Positions 17,461-26,930 are shown, numbered from the stretch's first letter. The stretch is 64,000 nt of DNA from Primorskyibacter aestuariivivens (GCF_028023675.1 NZ_JAQIOZ010000004.1:1-64000), one strand, 5' to 3'. The notes: a model not told the origin generated them from the letters alone. Numbers and translations are program-made.

Positions 17461-18384
17461 TCATTGCGGCGACAAGCTCAGCAGCATTTCCAGAATGAGC
17501 AGCAGGATCGGCACAATCACGATGATCAGGTTCACTGGGAACATGAACAACGCCATCGGGAACAGCATCTTCACCGGCAGCGCATTGGCCTTTTCTTCGG
17601 CTCGCACAATCCGCATCTGGCGCATTTCCTTGGCAAAGGTGCGCAGCGTCTTGGACACGCTGGCACCCAGTTCTTGTGACTGTCGGAACAGAACGGCAAG
17701 CGTGCGCGCCTCTTCCACCTGAATACGATAGGCAAAGTTCTGCAGCGCTTCATGCAGTGGCCGACCAGCCCGGATTTCCAGGTTGATGATGCTCAGCTGC
17801 ACCCCGAAATCTGGCGTCGTGACAAGAAATTCACGCGTCACGCGGTCAATCGCGGCGTCAATGCTCAGACCGGCATCCACGCAGACCAGCAAGAGGTCCA
17901 TGAAATCCGGGAACAGCTTGCGAAACTCGCGCGTCCGCTTGTTTCCCATGGATTCCAAGACCATGGCCATGATCATGTAGAACAAACCCGCCATGACCGC
18001 AGAGACGACGAACAGCAGCAGGGTGCTGACCTCGGGCAATAGGATCGGCACGAAAACCTGAATGATCAGGAAGATGGCCAACGCCCCCAAGAGCCGGATG
18101 AGGTTGTAGTAGACTACCGCCCTCGGCTTGAAATACCCCGCCCGCACCAGCCGCATGCGCGTGCTGTTGGCATCCTCTTTCTGGGTCACTTCAAGGAAAT
18201 AACGAATATCCTCGTTGCCCGAGCCAAGAAACCTGTCGATTTCTTGCCGGGACATACCGCGAGGCCGGCGCGCATCCTCGATATTGCGATACACCTCGCG
18301 CCGCCGGTTGACGATACTGATGATCGAAAAACTTAGGATCAGGACGGATACAAAGACCGCCAGAAGGACAATATTCTCGTTCAA
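17461..18384 (-). CDS. tadC: Tad pilus inner-membrane platform protein TadC
   Basis: A 307-residue type II secretion F-domain protein. One N-terminal segment is followed by two central segments, the signature FRKLFPDFMDLLLVCVDAGLSIDAAI, the RAGRPLHEAL repeat region, LFRQSQELGASVSKTLRTF, and a last hydrophobic helix. With TadB it forms the platform on which the TadA ATPase acts. It is the last gene of the locus, ends seven bases from the convergent GT-C gene, and lies 30 bases after tadB. Confidence 0.94.
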   Translation of the reverse strand: MNENIVLLAVFVSVLILSFSIISIVNRRREVYRNIEDARRPRGMSRQEIDRFLGSGNEDIRYFLEVTQKEDANSTRMRLVRAGYFKPRAVVYYNLIRLLGALAIFLIIQVFVPILLPEVSTLLLFVVSAVMAGLFYMIMAMVLESMGNKRTREFRKLFPDFMDLLLVCVDAGLSIDAAIDRVTREFLVTTPDFGVQLSIINLEIRAGRPLHEALQNFAYRIQVEEARTLAVLFRQSQELGASVSKTLRTFAKEMRQMRIVRAEEKANALPVKMLFPMALFMFPVNLIIVIVPILLLILEMLLSLSPQ

Positions 18385-18414
18385 ACTATGCTCTCCGCCT
18401 TGTCCGTCTGCCGT

Positions 18415-19389
18415 CTAAAAATCAAAGTTCACCAGCCTGCGGATGATGATCATGCCCATGAAAATCAGAAACAGACAGCCGCTGACCACCACCGTGCCCC
18501 AGCCGCTTTCCCAAACAATGTCGAAATAGGTCGGCACCATCGTCCGAAGCATGAAGAACAGAAAGAAGGGAAAGCACAGCATGATCCAGGACGTGATCCG
18601 CCCCTCCGCCGAGATTGCCCGGATCTTGGCCTTGATCATCAGCCGGTCACGGATCATCTGCGCCAGATTTTCAAGGATCTCGGACAGGTTGCCGCCCGTG
18701 CCGCGCTGTACGGTCACGGTTACGGCCAACAGGTTGAGTTCATCCGCACCGACACGATCGACCATGTTGAGCATGCCCTGCTCCAGCGAGGAGCCAAAGG
18801 TCAGCTGATCGTTCAGAATGCCAAACTCGGACCCGATGGGGTCGGGCATCTCGCGCGACACCAGCGCGATGGCTGCCACCAGCGGGTGACCCGCGTTCAG
18901 GCTGCGCACGATGATGTCGATGGCCGGTGCCAGTTGGGTGGTAAAGGTCTTGATCCGCTTGGCGCGGAAGTAATAGACCAGCCCCACGCCCAACCCGATC
19001 CCAAACACCACGGCAAACCCCGCGCGGATAACGATGTTTCCACCCACCAGCATCGGTGCAATGAGAAACCCCAGAAGCGTGAATCCAATCAGGTACAGCA
19101 CCCGGCGGAACAAGCTGATTTCCAGCCCGCTCTGCCCAATGATCCGATTGAAATAGCCGCCCAGAGACTGGGTGCCATCGCGCCCGCCCAGGCCACGTCG
19201 TTTCAGCAGTTCGGCATAGGCAGTCGTCTCGCCTTTGCGAAGCTTGAGCGCCTGCAGGCGGTTCTTGATTTGCTTGTCCTTGCGCCGACGGGCAAAGACC
19301 GACCGCAGGGTCATATCCATGAGCAGCAGCGCTGCCACGAAGATCATCCCGTAGAGCGTGTAAGGATTGGAGAAAATCGTCTCAAACAT
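18415..19389 (-). CDS. tadB: Tad pilus inner-membrane platform protein TadB
   Basis: A 324-residue F-domain protein with an N-terminal membrane segment (TLYGMIFVAALLLMDMTL), a basic linker, two central segments, then FTTQLAPAIDIIVRSLNAGHPL and LTFGSSLEQGMLNMVDRVGADELNLLAVTV, which are characteristic of TadB. Two membrane helices finish the protein. It overlaps tadA by eight bases, consistent with coupled synthesis of ATPase and platform. Confidence 0.95.
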   Translation of the reverse strand: MFETIFSNPYTLYGMIFVAALLLMDMTLRSVFARRRKDKQIKNRLQALKLRKGETTAYAELLKRRGLGGRDGTQSLGGYFNRIIGQSGLEISLFRRVLYLIGFTLLGFLIAPMLVGGNIVIRAGFAVVFGIGLGVGLVYYFRAKRIKTFTTQLAPAIDIIVRSLNAGHPLVAAIALVSREMPDPIGSEFGILNDQLTFGSSLEQGMLNMVDRVGADELNLLAVTVTVQRGTGGNLSEILENLAQMIRDRLMIKAKIRAISAEGRITSWIMLCFPFFLFFMLRTMVPTYFDIVWESGWGTVVVSGCLFLIFMGMIIIRRLVNFDF

Positions 19390-20806
19390 CCATCAGCACT
19401 TTCGACGGGTCAAAATGATTATTGTCCAGATGAAGCCCAAGCGAGGCCAGATCATCGATAAAGGTCGGCCGGATGCCCGTGGCCCGGAACTCGCCCTTGA
19501 TCTTGCCGTCATCGTCAATCCCGGTGCGGCGGAAGGTCATGAGTTCCTGAATCTGCACCACTTCGCCCTCCATCCCGGTTATCTCGGCTATAGAGGTCAC
19601 ACAGCGTTTACCATCACGAAGGCGAGCCAACTGGATGATCATATGCACCGCCGACGTGATCTGGTGCCGGATCGACAGCTGTGACATGGGCATGCCTGCC
19701 ATGCCAACCATCTGTTCCATCCGCCCCAGCGCATCGCGCGGGTTGTTGGCGTGAATGGTGGACATGGAGCCTTCGTGACCAGTGTTCATCGCCTGCAGCA
19801 TGTCAAAGGCTTCGCCACCCCGGACCTCGCCGATGATGATGCGGTCGGGACGCATCCGCAGCGCGTTTTTCACCAGATCTCGCTGCACAATCTCGTTGCG
19901 CCCATCCACCGTGGGCGGCCGCGTCTCAAGCCGGACAACATGCGGTTGTTGCAGCTGAAGTTCCGCGGCGTCTTCGATGGTGACCAGACGCTCATTATGC
20001 GGGATATAGGCCGACAGCGCGTTGAGCATCGTCGTCTTACCCGAACCGGTTCCGCCCGAGACGATCATCGACACCTTGGCCTCGACCGCTGCGGCGAGCA
20101 ATTCCGCCATGGCGCGCGGGATGGCCTTGGCATCCACCAGCTTGTCCAGCGAATAGGGTCTCTTGGCGAATTTTCGGATCGACACCTGCGGTCCGTCCAC
20201 CGCCACAGGACGCACCGCCACGTTGACCCGGCTGCCATCAGCCAGACGCGCATCCACTAGCGGCGAACTTTCATCCACACGGCGCCCCACCGAGGCGACG
20301 ATCTTGTTGATGATCCGCATTAAGTGGTCTTCATCCTTGAAGCGCACCTTGGTGTTTTCAAGGTTACCGAAACGTTCGACAAAGACCCGGTTCGGCCCGA
20401 CGATCAGAATATCGGAAACCGTGTCATCGGCCAGCAAGGGCTCGATCGGGCCAAGCCCCAACATCTCGTCGCCGATATCGGAAATCAGCGCATCAAGTTC
20501 GGTCGAGCTGAGCGGGAAATTGTTGTCCTTGGCATAGCTGCGCACCAAGGGGCGCAGCTCGTCATGGATCTCGTCCTCTTCCATCGTATCAAGGATCGAT
20601 AGGTTGATCTTGTCGAGCAGGAAGCGGTGCATATCCACCCGCTCATTAACAAAATCGGGCGGCTCATATTCGGAATGAACGACAAGCTTGCCATTCTTGC
20701 CGTTGACCGTTTCGGCCACCGGCTCGTCCAGCATCAATACCTTGGACCTGTCCGACGACTCCGGTTTTTTCTCTGGCTCTGACTTACGGAAAAAGCGGCC
20801 CGCCAT
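19382..20806 (-). CDS. tadA: Tad pilus assembly ATPase TadA/CpaF
   Basis: A 474-residue secretion ATPase of the CpaF family that powers Flp pilus extension and, in Caulobacter, also retraction. The Walker A loop [11 protein letters not shown], the Asp-box region [20 protein letters not shown], Walker [20 protein letters not shown], and the His-box STIHANN are intact. The N-terminal region has the [16 protein letters not shown] helix common to CpaF. Ribosome binding is from GGAGAAAGG. It follows an L,D-transpeptidase gene after 21 bases. Confidence 0.96.
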   Translation of the reverse strand: MAGRFFRKSEPEKKPESSDRSKVLMLDEPVAETVNGKNGKLVVHSEYEPPDFVNERVDMHRFLLDKINLSILDTMEEDEIHDELRPLVRSYAKDNNFPLSSTELDALISDIGDEMLGLGPIEPLLADDTVSDILIVGPNRVFVERFGNLENTKVRFKDEDHLMRIINKIVASVGRRVDESSPLVDARLADGSRVNVAVRPVAVDGPQVSIRKFAKRPYSLDKLVDAKAIPRAMAELLAAAVEAKVSMIVSGGTGSGKTTMLNALSAYIPHNERLVTIEDAAELQLQQPHVVRLETRPPTVDGRNEIVQRDLVKNALRMRPDRIIIGEVRGGEAFDMLQAMNTGHEGSMSTIHANNPRDALGRMEQMVGMAGMPMSQLSIRHQITSAVHMIIQLARLRDGKRCVTSIAEITGMEGEVVQIQELMTFRRTGIDDDGKIKGEFRATGIRPTFIDDLASLGLHLDNNHFDPSKVLMDV

Positions 20807-20827
20807 GAATTCTTACCTTTCTCCGCC

Positions 20828-21400
20828 TTAGCGGACGATCACCTTGGTCCCGTTGCGGACCTTGCCATAAAGCTCCAGCACATCGGTATTGGTCAGCCGG
20901 AAACAGCCCGAGGTCTCATAGCCCCCGATGGTCCCGGCGCTGTTGGTCCCGTGAATGCGGTACAACGTATCGCGCCCGTTGGAAAACAGGTACAGCGCCC
21001 GCGCACCCAACGGGTTATACGGCCCCGGCGGCACATGCGGCGGCAGCGATGGGTCGCGCTTGCGCATCTCTGCCGGAGGGCGCCAATCCGGCCATTCGGC
21101 CTTGCGGCCCACATAGGTGGTGCCGGTCCATTCAAACCCTTCGCGCCCGACCGAGATCTCGTAGCGTTCGGCCTTGCCGCCGCCCAGCACCCGGTGCAGC
21201 GTCCGGTCGTCATTGGAAATGATGATGGTGCCCGGCGCTTCGCCGCTTTGGAACGGCACGATTTGCATGGTGCGTTGCCCGTGGCTACGCGGCACTTTCT
21301 TCAATTCGGCTGAGGCGGGGGCGGCGAGAAACCCGGCCAGACCCGCAAGCACGGATCTGCGCGACAGATGGCCAGTGGTCGTGACAGGGCGTTTTTTCAT
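20828..21400 (-). CDS. L,D-transpeptidase (YkuD) inside the Tad operon
   Basis: A 190-residue exported enzyme. The N-terminus has a twin-arginine-like LSRRSVLAGLAGFLAAPASA signal. The YkuD domain has the LYRIHGTN histidine (H150), and the GYETSGCFRL motif with catalytic Cys166 and Arg168. These enzymes make 3-3 cross-links in peptidoglycan or attach proteins to it. The gene's ATG overlaps the cpaE stop codon and it lies 21 bases before tadA, so it is a genuine operon member and not a passer-by. It may open or anchor the wall at the pilus site; this role is inferred. A paralogue is at 41891. Confidence 0.9.
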   Translation of the reverse strand: MKKRPVTTTGHLSRRSVLAGLAGFLAAPASAELKKVPRSHGQRTMQIVPFQSGEAPGTIIISNDDRTLHRVLGGGKAERYEISVGREGFEWTGTTYVGRKAEWPDWRPPAEMRKRDPSLPPHVPPGPYNPLGARALYLFSNGRDTLYRIHGTNSAGTIGGYETSGCFRLTNTDVLELYGKVRNGTKVIVR

Positions 21401-22548
21401 CGTGCTTCCTGAAGGCTATCGAGTCCGATGGACGACATATATTTCGTCAACCGTTTAAGGAACCCTGCGCTGCTGCTGATTTCGCTTGGCGGCACACCAC
21501 GGTCCATGCTTTCGCCCAGCAACCCCATGTCATTGGGCAGTTGGTAGGTCGGCACGTCACCCAGCAGTTCCTTGATCTTGCGCTTGCCAATGCGCTGGCC
21601 AAAGAGGCTGGACTGCCACTTGTTGAACACAACGGACACGTTGAATTTCTCACCCCGCATCTCACGCAGCAACTCCACAAGCTCCAGCGTGTGGCGCAGC
21701 GCGGGCAGGTTGAGTTCGGTAACCAATGTGCAGGAATTGACCTCGGACAGGATATCCTTTTTCCACTCGGTCTCGTAATATGGAATGTCGAGAATTGTGA
21801 TGTCGTGTTCGACGCTCACCGCATCCAGCATCCGCAGGACAAGTTCATAGCCGTTCAACTCGGTGTTCAGTTCCGGGCGTTTGAATGAATAAATGTAAAA
21901 TCCGTGCTCATGCTGCTGCTGGATCACCCGCAGGAATTCCGCATCAATCCGGCGTGGGGCGGAGGCGACGCTTCCAAGGTTGAAATCGTTGACCATGTTG
22001 AGCAGATAGCTGCAATTGCCGGTCGAGAAATCGAGATCGAACAGCGCAACAGAGACGTTTTTCTTGCGAAACAGCTTCGTCGCCGCCAGATCCGCCATGG
22101 ACAGTGCCACGGTCGAGGCTCCGACACCGCCCACTGTTGAAATCACCGCATGCACCCGGTTATGGGTTGCCTTGCTTGCCTTGACTGCGGTGGCAATGGC
22201 CTCCATCAGGTCATTGGCTTCCAGCGGCTTGCACAGCCAGTCCTGTATGTTGAGATTGAACAGGTTACGGGTCTGCTTTGGCGAAAGCTGTTGCGAGGCG
22301 ACAATGACAGGCACATCGGGCACTTGTTCACGCAGCTCGCTCAGCATGGCGATCTCGGATTCGCCCAGATCCTCGGCATTGACGATTACGATATCGGCGC
22401 CAACTCGGTTGAGCTCGTCGACCGCCTCACCGGGTTCAACCGGCAAAAGGATCAGCCGTTGCGACGTGTCGAGAATGTCTTCGATATCGCTCGCTCTCGC
22501 TTCTTGCGTGGTCACAAGAAGAATGCGCGCTGCCGGAACTGTAACCAT
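21397..22548 (-). CDS. cpaE: Tad pilus localisation ATPase CpaE/TadZ
   Basis: A 383-residue protein with a receiver-like N-terminal domain (ARILLVTTQ to about 125) followed by a MinD/ParA-type ATPase domain. The P-loop reads STVGGVGASTVALS: the usual GK[ST] lysine is replaced by Ala, as in many CpaE proteins. The receiver lacks a clear phospho-accepting Asp (IVNAEDLG), so it is probably a protein-binding module. CpaE/TadZ places the pilus machinery at the cell pole. It overlaps the L,D-transpeptidase gene by four bases. Confidence 0.92.
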   Translation of the reverse strand: MVTVPAARILLVTTQEARASDIEDILDTSQRLILLPVEPGEAVDELNRVGADIVIVNAEDLGESEIAMLSELREQVPDVPVIVASQQLSPKQTRNLFNLNIQDWLCKPLEANDLMEAIATAVKASKATHNRVHAVISTVGGVGASTVALSMADLAATKLFRKKNVSVALFDLDFSTGNCSYLLNMVNDFNLGSVASAPRRIDAEFLRVIQQQHEHGFYIYSFKRPELNTELNGYELVLRMLDAVSVEHDITILDIPYYETEWKKDILSEVNSCTLVTELNLPALRHTLELVELLREMRGEKFNVSVVFNKWQSSLFGQRIGKRKIKELLGDVPTYQLPNDMGLLGESMDRGVPPSEISSSAGFLKRLTKYMSSIGLDSLQEAR

Positions 22549-22585
22549 ATTATTGCTCGTCCTCGAAATTCGATTATGGGGTTGC

Positions 22586-23233
22586 TTAGCAGTTCGGCCA
22601 ACCTGAAGAGGTAGGCTCCCTGCAAGTCAACATATCTTCACTGGTTATAGACACTGTATGGGGCGGAAACGTAATGGAACTGATCCCCGGCACCAAAGCC
22701 GCCAACATTAGATAATCAAACGTCTTGTTGACCAGTTCAAGCCGAATGGTAAGCACCGGCGCGTTCGGGCGACCCACATATCCCAGCCCTGACCGGATAT
22801 AGGTAACCTGGATGTTGTCTTTGCTCAGGAAGCGGGCAATATCGCAAATCCCCGGCTGCACACCGGCCGTCACCTGCCCACAGACCCCATCGGGACCTGT
22901 CATGAGATAATCCATCGCAGCAGTATCGCAGCCGGTTCCGGTGCAGGATACGCCCAGCATATTCTGCGGCACTGCATCGCCCTCGGGCGTGCCTGTAAAA
23001 GCCGTGTCCCCCGTTGTCAGCGGCGAAATATCCATCACTGGGGTCGACACAGCCGCCAGACGGACGCCCACCTGCAGGGCCTTCACCGACTGGTTCCACT
23101 GCACCATCATGAAGCTGATTTCCACCATGGCTGCGATCATCAGCAAAACGATCGGCAACGTCAGCAGCGCCTCGACCAGTGTCACGCCGGATTCGTCTCG
23201 GCGAAAGGCGGTTATGCGCCGGAACTTTACCAT
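22586..23233 (-). CDS. TadE-like pseudopilin, larger
   Basis: A 215-residue protein with a short basic N-terminus, then the TadE signature DESGVTLVEALLTLPIVLLMIAAMVEISFM and a Cys-rich periplasmic domain (C-x-GTGC, GVCGQ, PGICD). TadE-like pseudopilins are cleaved by the prepilin peptidase after the Gly before the hydrophobic stretch. It overlaps tadE by seven bases. The extra cysteine-bearing C-terminal part probably forms disulphides; the protein may be TadF-like in its role. Confidence 0.85.
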   Translation of the reverse strand: MVKFRRITAFRRDESGVTLVEALLTLPIVLLMIAAMVEISFMMVQWNQSVKALQVGVRLAAVSTPVMDISPLTTGDTAFTGTPEGDAVPQNMLGVSCTGTGCDTAAMDYLMTGPDGVCGQVTAGVQPGICDIARFLSKDNIQVTYIRSGLGYVGRPNAPVLTIRLELVNKTFDYLMLAALVPGISSITFPPHTVSITSEDMLTCREPTSSGWPNC

Positions 23234-23757
23234 CCCTGATACCTGACTTCATAGGTGTAGCCCATCTTCGGTGCTGCCGAGAGCACCGCGTTGAACACCG
23301 GCGATCCCTGATAGGTCACCTCACCATAAACCACGATCGTATCCCCCGCTGTCGGAACCGTCGGAGCCGACGTGAACAGCGTGGTTGGCAGGATCACAAG
23401 TTCGGATGTCTCATCCCATCCCGGGACACGCAGACTTCCCTGCCCTATTCGCGGATCTCCGAAAAACGCAATCCGTTCCGCCACATCCCGGTCACAGGTA
23501 TTGGGTTGAATCGTCCCGCTCGCCCATTGGCGACAGCGCGACAGGTACCGCGCCGCGTCGCGCACGCCCACTTGGAGCTGTTCGCGCTGCCAGAGCATGT
23601 TGCCGAATTCAAGAAGGCCAAACGTGGCAATCGTAAGAACAGGAATGGCAATCAGAGTTTCCACGAGAACGGCACCGCTCTCGTCCTTGGCAATATTAGG
23701 CTGCCTGAGGAAATTCATGACTCGCCTGATCACGCTCTCACTTCTTTTAAAAACCAC
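23227..23757 (-). CDS. tadE: TadE family pseudopilin
   Basis: A 176-residue protein with DESGAVLVETLIAIPVLTIATFGLLEFGNMLW, the TadE prepilin-like motif with a conserved Glu, then a periplasmic domain that includes LQVGVRDAARYLSRC. It is preceded by the small lipoprotein gene and followed by the larger pseudopilin gene. An internal ATG (MNFLRQ, 13 residues in) is an alternative start that would leave a more usual short leader; the distal start is reported because it is in the open frame without a better site. Confidence 0.88.
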   Translation of the reverse strand: MVFKRSESVIRRVMNFLRQPNIAKDESGAVLVETLIAIPVLTIATFGLLEFGNMLWQREQLQVGVRDAARYLSRCRQWASGTIQPNTCDRDVAERIAFFGDPRIGQGSLRVPGWDETSELVILPTTLFTSAPTVPTAGDTIVVYGEVTYQGSPVFNAVLSAAPKMGYTYEVRYQGW

Positions 23758-23811
23758 TTAACATGGTTGGCGGATGTCTCCGCCAACCACCTGAATTCGC
23801 AAGGTCGCGGC

Positions 23812-24012
23812 TCAGCCGCCGTGCCCAACCGTCGTCTTGTAAGCCGACGGCGGCCAAGGCTCAATCTCTTGAATGGCGGTGTTTGCGTTCTGTGCATCCC
23901 CGGCACGGAATGACACCGTGTCGCGGTTGTTCAGATAATCGGCACAGCCGCCCACAAGAGAGGCCAGCAGCAGCGCCGCAAACAGCGCTTTACTTCTTGG
24001 TGATGATACCAT
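23812..24012 (-). CDS. Small Tad-locus lipoprotein overlapping the secretin gene
   Basis: A 66-residue lipoprotein: signal peptide KALFAALLLASLVGG followed by a lipobox Cys (VGGC), then only about 43 mature residues, containing NNRDTVSFRAGDAQNANTAI and the EPWPPSAYKT stretch. GGAG seven bases before ATG 24012 supports this start, which lies inside the last codons of cpaC (23-base overlap in another frame). It occupies the place of cpaD in Caulobacter and may act as secretin pilotin or partner, but no such role has been shown. Confidence 0.8.
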   Translation of the reverse strand: MVSSPRSKALFAALLLASLVGGCADYLNNRDTVSFRAGDAQNANTAIQEIEPWPPSAYKTTVGHGG

Positions 24013-25417
24013 CTTCGAACTCCAGATCAATCATATGGCCGTAGGGTCCGACGACACCATAGCCCTCACGGAAGCGGCGCAGCAGCTGACGATCCACCTC
24101 CAGCATCCCCAGGAAGAACAGCTCCACATCGTTGCTCGACCGCGTTGAATCGAGCGGCGACGACAGCGGCGTGTCCGGCCCGACCGGTGCAACCAGACGC
24201 GGGGTCACCAGAATCACCAGGTCGGTTTCGCGCTTCTGGAACCCGCGCGAGCTGAACAGTGTGCCCAGGATTGGCACCTGTCCCAGCCAGGGAAGTTGGT
24301 CGGTGTTGCGTGCATTGTTGGCTTGCAGAAGACCCGCAATGGCAAAGCTCTGACCATTACGCAGCGAAACAGTTGTTTGCGCGCTTCGTGTAATAAAGGC
24401 CGGCTGGCCGTTGACGGTCAGGGACGGATCCACGTCGGATACTTCGGGCGAAATCTCCAATCGAATCATTTCATTGTCTAATACCTGCGGCAGGAAACTC
24501 AACCGAACGCCGTATTGGCGGTAGTCTGTACCGCTCGCGACATTACCGTTTTCATCCGTTCTAGTTTGCGAAATTGGAACTTCGCCGCCTACGTTGAAGT
24601 TAGCGGCAATCCCGCTTGTCGTGACAAGTTTCGGGTTGGCGAGACGTCGAGCCAGGCCTTTTGTTTCCAGCGCGTTAATCACAAAGTCGATCTGAACGCC
24701 CGCAATTTCAAGCAACGAGCCGACAATGGTACCAAAAGGCGCGCCCACATTTGCGTTCGATGGGCCAGAGACGAATGTTCCGCTCCCACCGTCGTTACCG
24801 CTCAAACTAATCCCGAGTTCGCGTCCGGAACTGCGATTGACCTCAAGGATCCGCACATCCAGTTCGACCTGTTGGGCTGCCTTGACCTTTAAGGAATTAA
24901 TCACCGGCTGATCCGTGAACTGCTGGGCAAGCTGAACAACCCGTCCTTCATCCACATTATCCTTGACCGTCCCGGCCAGCCGCACGCGGTTGTTGACGTT
25001 CTGTACATCCACCCGCGCGCTCGGCACCGAATTGCGGATCGCCTTTTCCAGCTCCGTAAAATCGGTCCGCACCTTCACGTCGATCACTTCCAGAAGCTTT
25101 TTGTCTTCTGAGTAAAGCGTGATGTTGGTGGTCCCGTTCGCCTTGGACTGGATATACAATGACCGGTCGGTGAGCGGGAAAACATCCAGTACCCCAGTAT
25201 TGCCGATCAGGATGTCGGCAAAATCGGCATTGGTTTCGACAGTGAGCGTCGTGCCCGGAGACATCTCGATCATCGACACCTGTCCGTCGTCGATGATGAT
25301 CTGGCGGACCTGGGCTGCAACCGGGTTGGCCAGCAAAAGCATCAGGATGCTCATCTTTGCAAGCGCCAATGCTGACGCAAGTTTGTTCAGGTAGAACATG
25401 GGTCGTATAGAACGCAT
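23990..25417 (-). CDS. cpaC: Tad pilus outer-membrane secretin CpaC/RcpA
   Basis: A 475-residue secretin with signal peptide (about 35 residues, ending NPVAAQ), an N-terminal domain of the CpaC type (VSMIEMSPGTTLTVET), a BON-like stretch NNRVRLAGTVKDNVDEGRVV, and a C-terminal secretin core with VQIDFVINALETKGLARRLANPKLVTTSG and the closing WLGQVPILGTLFSSRGFQKRETDLVILVTPRLV. It forms the outer-membrane channel for the Flp pilus. The gene ends inside the small lipoprotein gene and starts 121 bases after cpaB. Confidence 0.94.
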   Translation of the reverse strand: MRSIRPMFYLNKLASALALAKMSILMLLLANPVAAQVRQIIIDDGQVSMIEMSPGTTLTVETNADFADILIGNTGVLDVFPLTDRSLYIQSKANGTTNITLYSEDKKLLEVIDVKVRTDFTELEKAIRNSVPSARVDVQNVNNRVRLAGTVKDNVDEGRVVQLAQQFTDQPVINSLKVKAAQQVELDVRILEVNRSSGRELGISLSGNDGGSGTFVSGPSNANVGAPFGTIVGSLLEIAGVQIDFVINALETKGLARRLANPKLVTTSGIAANFNVGGEVPISQTRTDENGNVASGTDYRQYGVRLSFLPQVLDNEMIRLEISPEVSDVDPSLTVNGQPAFITRSAQTTVSLRNGQSFAIAGLLQANNARNTDQLPWLGQVPILGTLFSSRGFQKRETDLVILVTPRLVAPVGPDTPLSSPLDSTRSSNDVELFFLGMLEVDRQLLRRFREGYGVVGPYGHMIDLEFEDGIITKK

Positions 25418-25538
25418 CTTACCGGTTCCTATCTGGCGCCGTGCAGGTATTCCTCTGGCTCCGAGAAACGGGTCTCAGGTTCCGGTTGATCTAGTTTTCG
25501 ATCCAGACAAATGCCTGTCTCGATATGAACCGCTGCCC

Positions 25539-26681
25539 CTACTCGGATTCTTTCAGAATCTCGTCTTCCTGCCCAGCTATTTCCACTTCGTCTTCGACCA
25601 GGTTGCCATTCTCGTCCACGAGTTGGCCCTCGCGGTTCACCTTGTACTCTGCGCGGCTGCCATTGCGAATCACACCAATGGTACTCTTGGATGGTGTGAT
25701 TACGGGAGCCGGAACCAGCTTTTCAACTTCGACAATAACTTCCTTGATCACTTCTTTTTCGATTATTACAGGTTCCGGAGCCGGTTGTACCCCCTCCAGG
25801 TTCGCGGCGCGCTCAGAAACTTCGTCAGCGAGGCGCTTGAGCCACGATTTGAACGGAGATTGGTCATTTTCTACGGCTGCAACCTTGGTTTCTTCGGTGT
25901 CTGTGGCGCGATTTGCCTCGATCAGATCATCCGAAGGATCGGGCTGTTCGCTCAGATCGCCAATGGTGACCCGCTCAAATTCCTGAAAATCGGTCGAGGA
26001 AAGGTTGCGCAGAGCCAGCGACAGAGATCCGACCTGCGAGGCAAGGATCAGTTTCTGGGCTTCCTTGGTATCCACTTCAAAGGTGACGGTCCGCACAACG
26101 CTGGGGTTGTCCTTGCGGTCATCCGCGATCTGGTCAATGGCCAGAACCTTCATCCCCTGCAAAAGCACGTCTACGTAACCGTCGCGGGTCAACATGATAT
26201 CCACCCGGTCACCCGGGAGCACAAAACCAGCAACGCCGCTCACGTCGTTGACGCGCACGGAAATCGCTTTCTTGCCCGATGACAGCGCGGTCGACAGCTT
26301 TGCGCGCTGTCCCGGTTCGGTCACCTTGTTTTTCAGGATTGGTTCGCCAACCGCGATCTGGGTCAGCGCGTAACGCGCTGTTTCATCAGTCTCGCCGACG
26401 ACCAGATCGCCGATCTTCTGATAGGATCCTTCCGGGCGCAGTTCTTCGGCCCAGGTAATTTCGCGAACCTTGCTCGCGCCCATCAACTCACCAAAACCAA
26501 TCGGCTCCGCCGCGACAACGATGGTGTTTTTGGGTTCTTCTTTCACTGGTGTCGCCTGCTGCTGCTGAAGCAGTTCGACCAGTTGCTGACGTTCGAGATT
26601 AAGCCAGTTCTGGGCACCGAACACCGCGGCGACAGCCAGAACAACGGCAAGGATGAAGCTAAATACAGTCGAGAATCGCAA
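25539..26681 (-). CDS. cpaB: Tad pilus assembly protein CpaB/RcpC
   Basis: A 380-residue protein with an N-terminal membrane anchor (VFSFILAVVLAVAAVFGAQNWL), an SAF-type domain starting near residue 55 (IVVAAEPIGFGELM) that contains AISVRVNDVSGVAGFVLPGDRVDIML, typical of RcpC/CpaB. The C-terminal 130 residues are acidic and Glu-rich with an IIEKEVIKEVIVEVEKLV heptad-like stretch, longer than in many homologues. CpaB is thought to bind peptidoglycan or guide the pilus through the periplasm. Confidence 0.92.
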   Translation of the reverse strand: MRFSTVFSFILAVVLAVAAVFGAQNWLNLERQQLVELLQQQQATPVKEEPKNTIVVAAEPIGFGELMGASKVREITWAEELRPEGSYQKIGDLVVGETDETARYALTQIAVGEPILKNKVTEPGQRAKLSTALSSGKKAISVRVNDVSGVAGFVLPGDRVDIMLTRDGYVDVLLQGMKVLAIDQIADDRKDNPSVVRTVTFEVDTKEAQKLILASQVGSLSLALRNLSSTDFQEFERVTIGDLSEQPDPSDDLIEANRATDTEETKVAAVENDQSPFKSWLKRLADEVSERAANLEGVQPAPEPVIIEKEVIKEVIVEVEKLVPAPVITPSKSTIGVIRNGSRAEYKVNREGQLVDENGNLVEDEVEIAGQEDEILKESE

Positions 26682-26852
26682 GGGATTACTCCAATCCTAT
26701 GTTGGCAGAGATCAGACCGCTACGATGCCAGGATGATCGGTTCTTATGTGCGCCGATCTTATATGCTAACGACAACCCAGCTGGTTGACCAATGCTCAAA
26801 AAGCCTCACAGAAATGCGCCCTCGTTCGAATCTCCACATTTCTGCGTAGAGT

Positions 26853-26879
26853 GCGAGAAGCCCATGGCGGGCTCCTCGC
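26853..26879 (-). terminator. Hairpin between flp and cpaB, possible attenuator
   Basis: On the minus strand GCGAGGAGCCC pairs with GGGCTTCTCGC (11 bp, one G-U) around a 5-base loop, about 52 bases after the flp stop codon. No T tract follows. Hairpins after pilin genes often let the abundant pilin mRNA end or be protected while a fraction of transcripts continues; this is the likely meaning. Confidence 0.55.
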
Positions 26880-26930
26880 GTCTTTCTAGCCACGCCGCCG
26901 CATAATTGCAAACGGCATTGCGACATCTTC

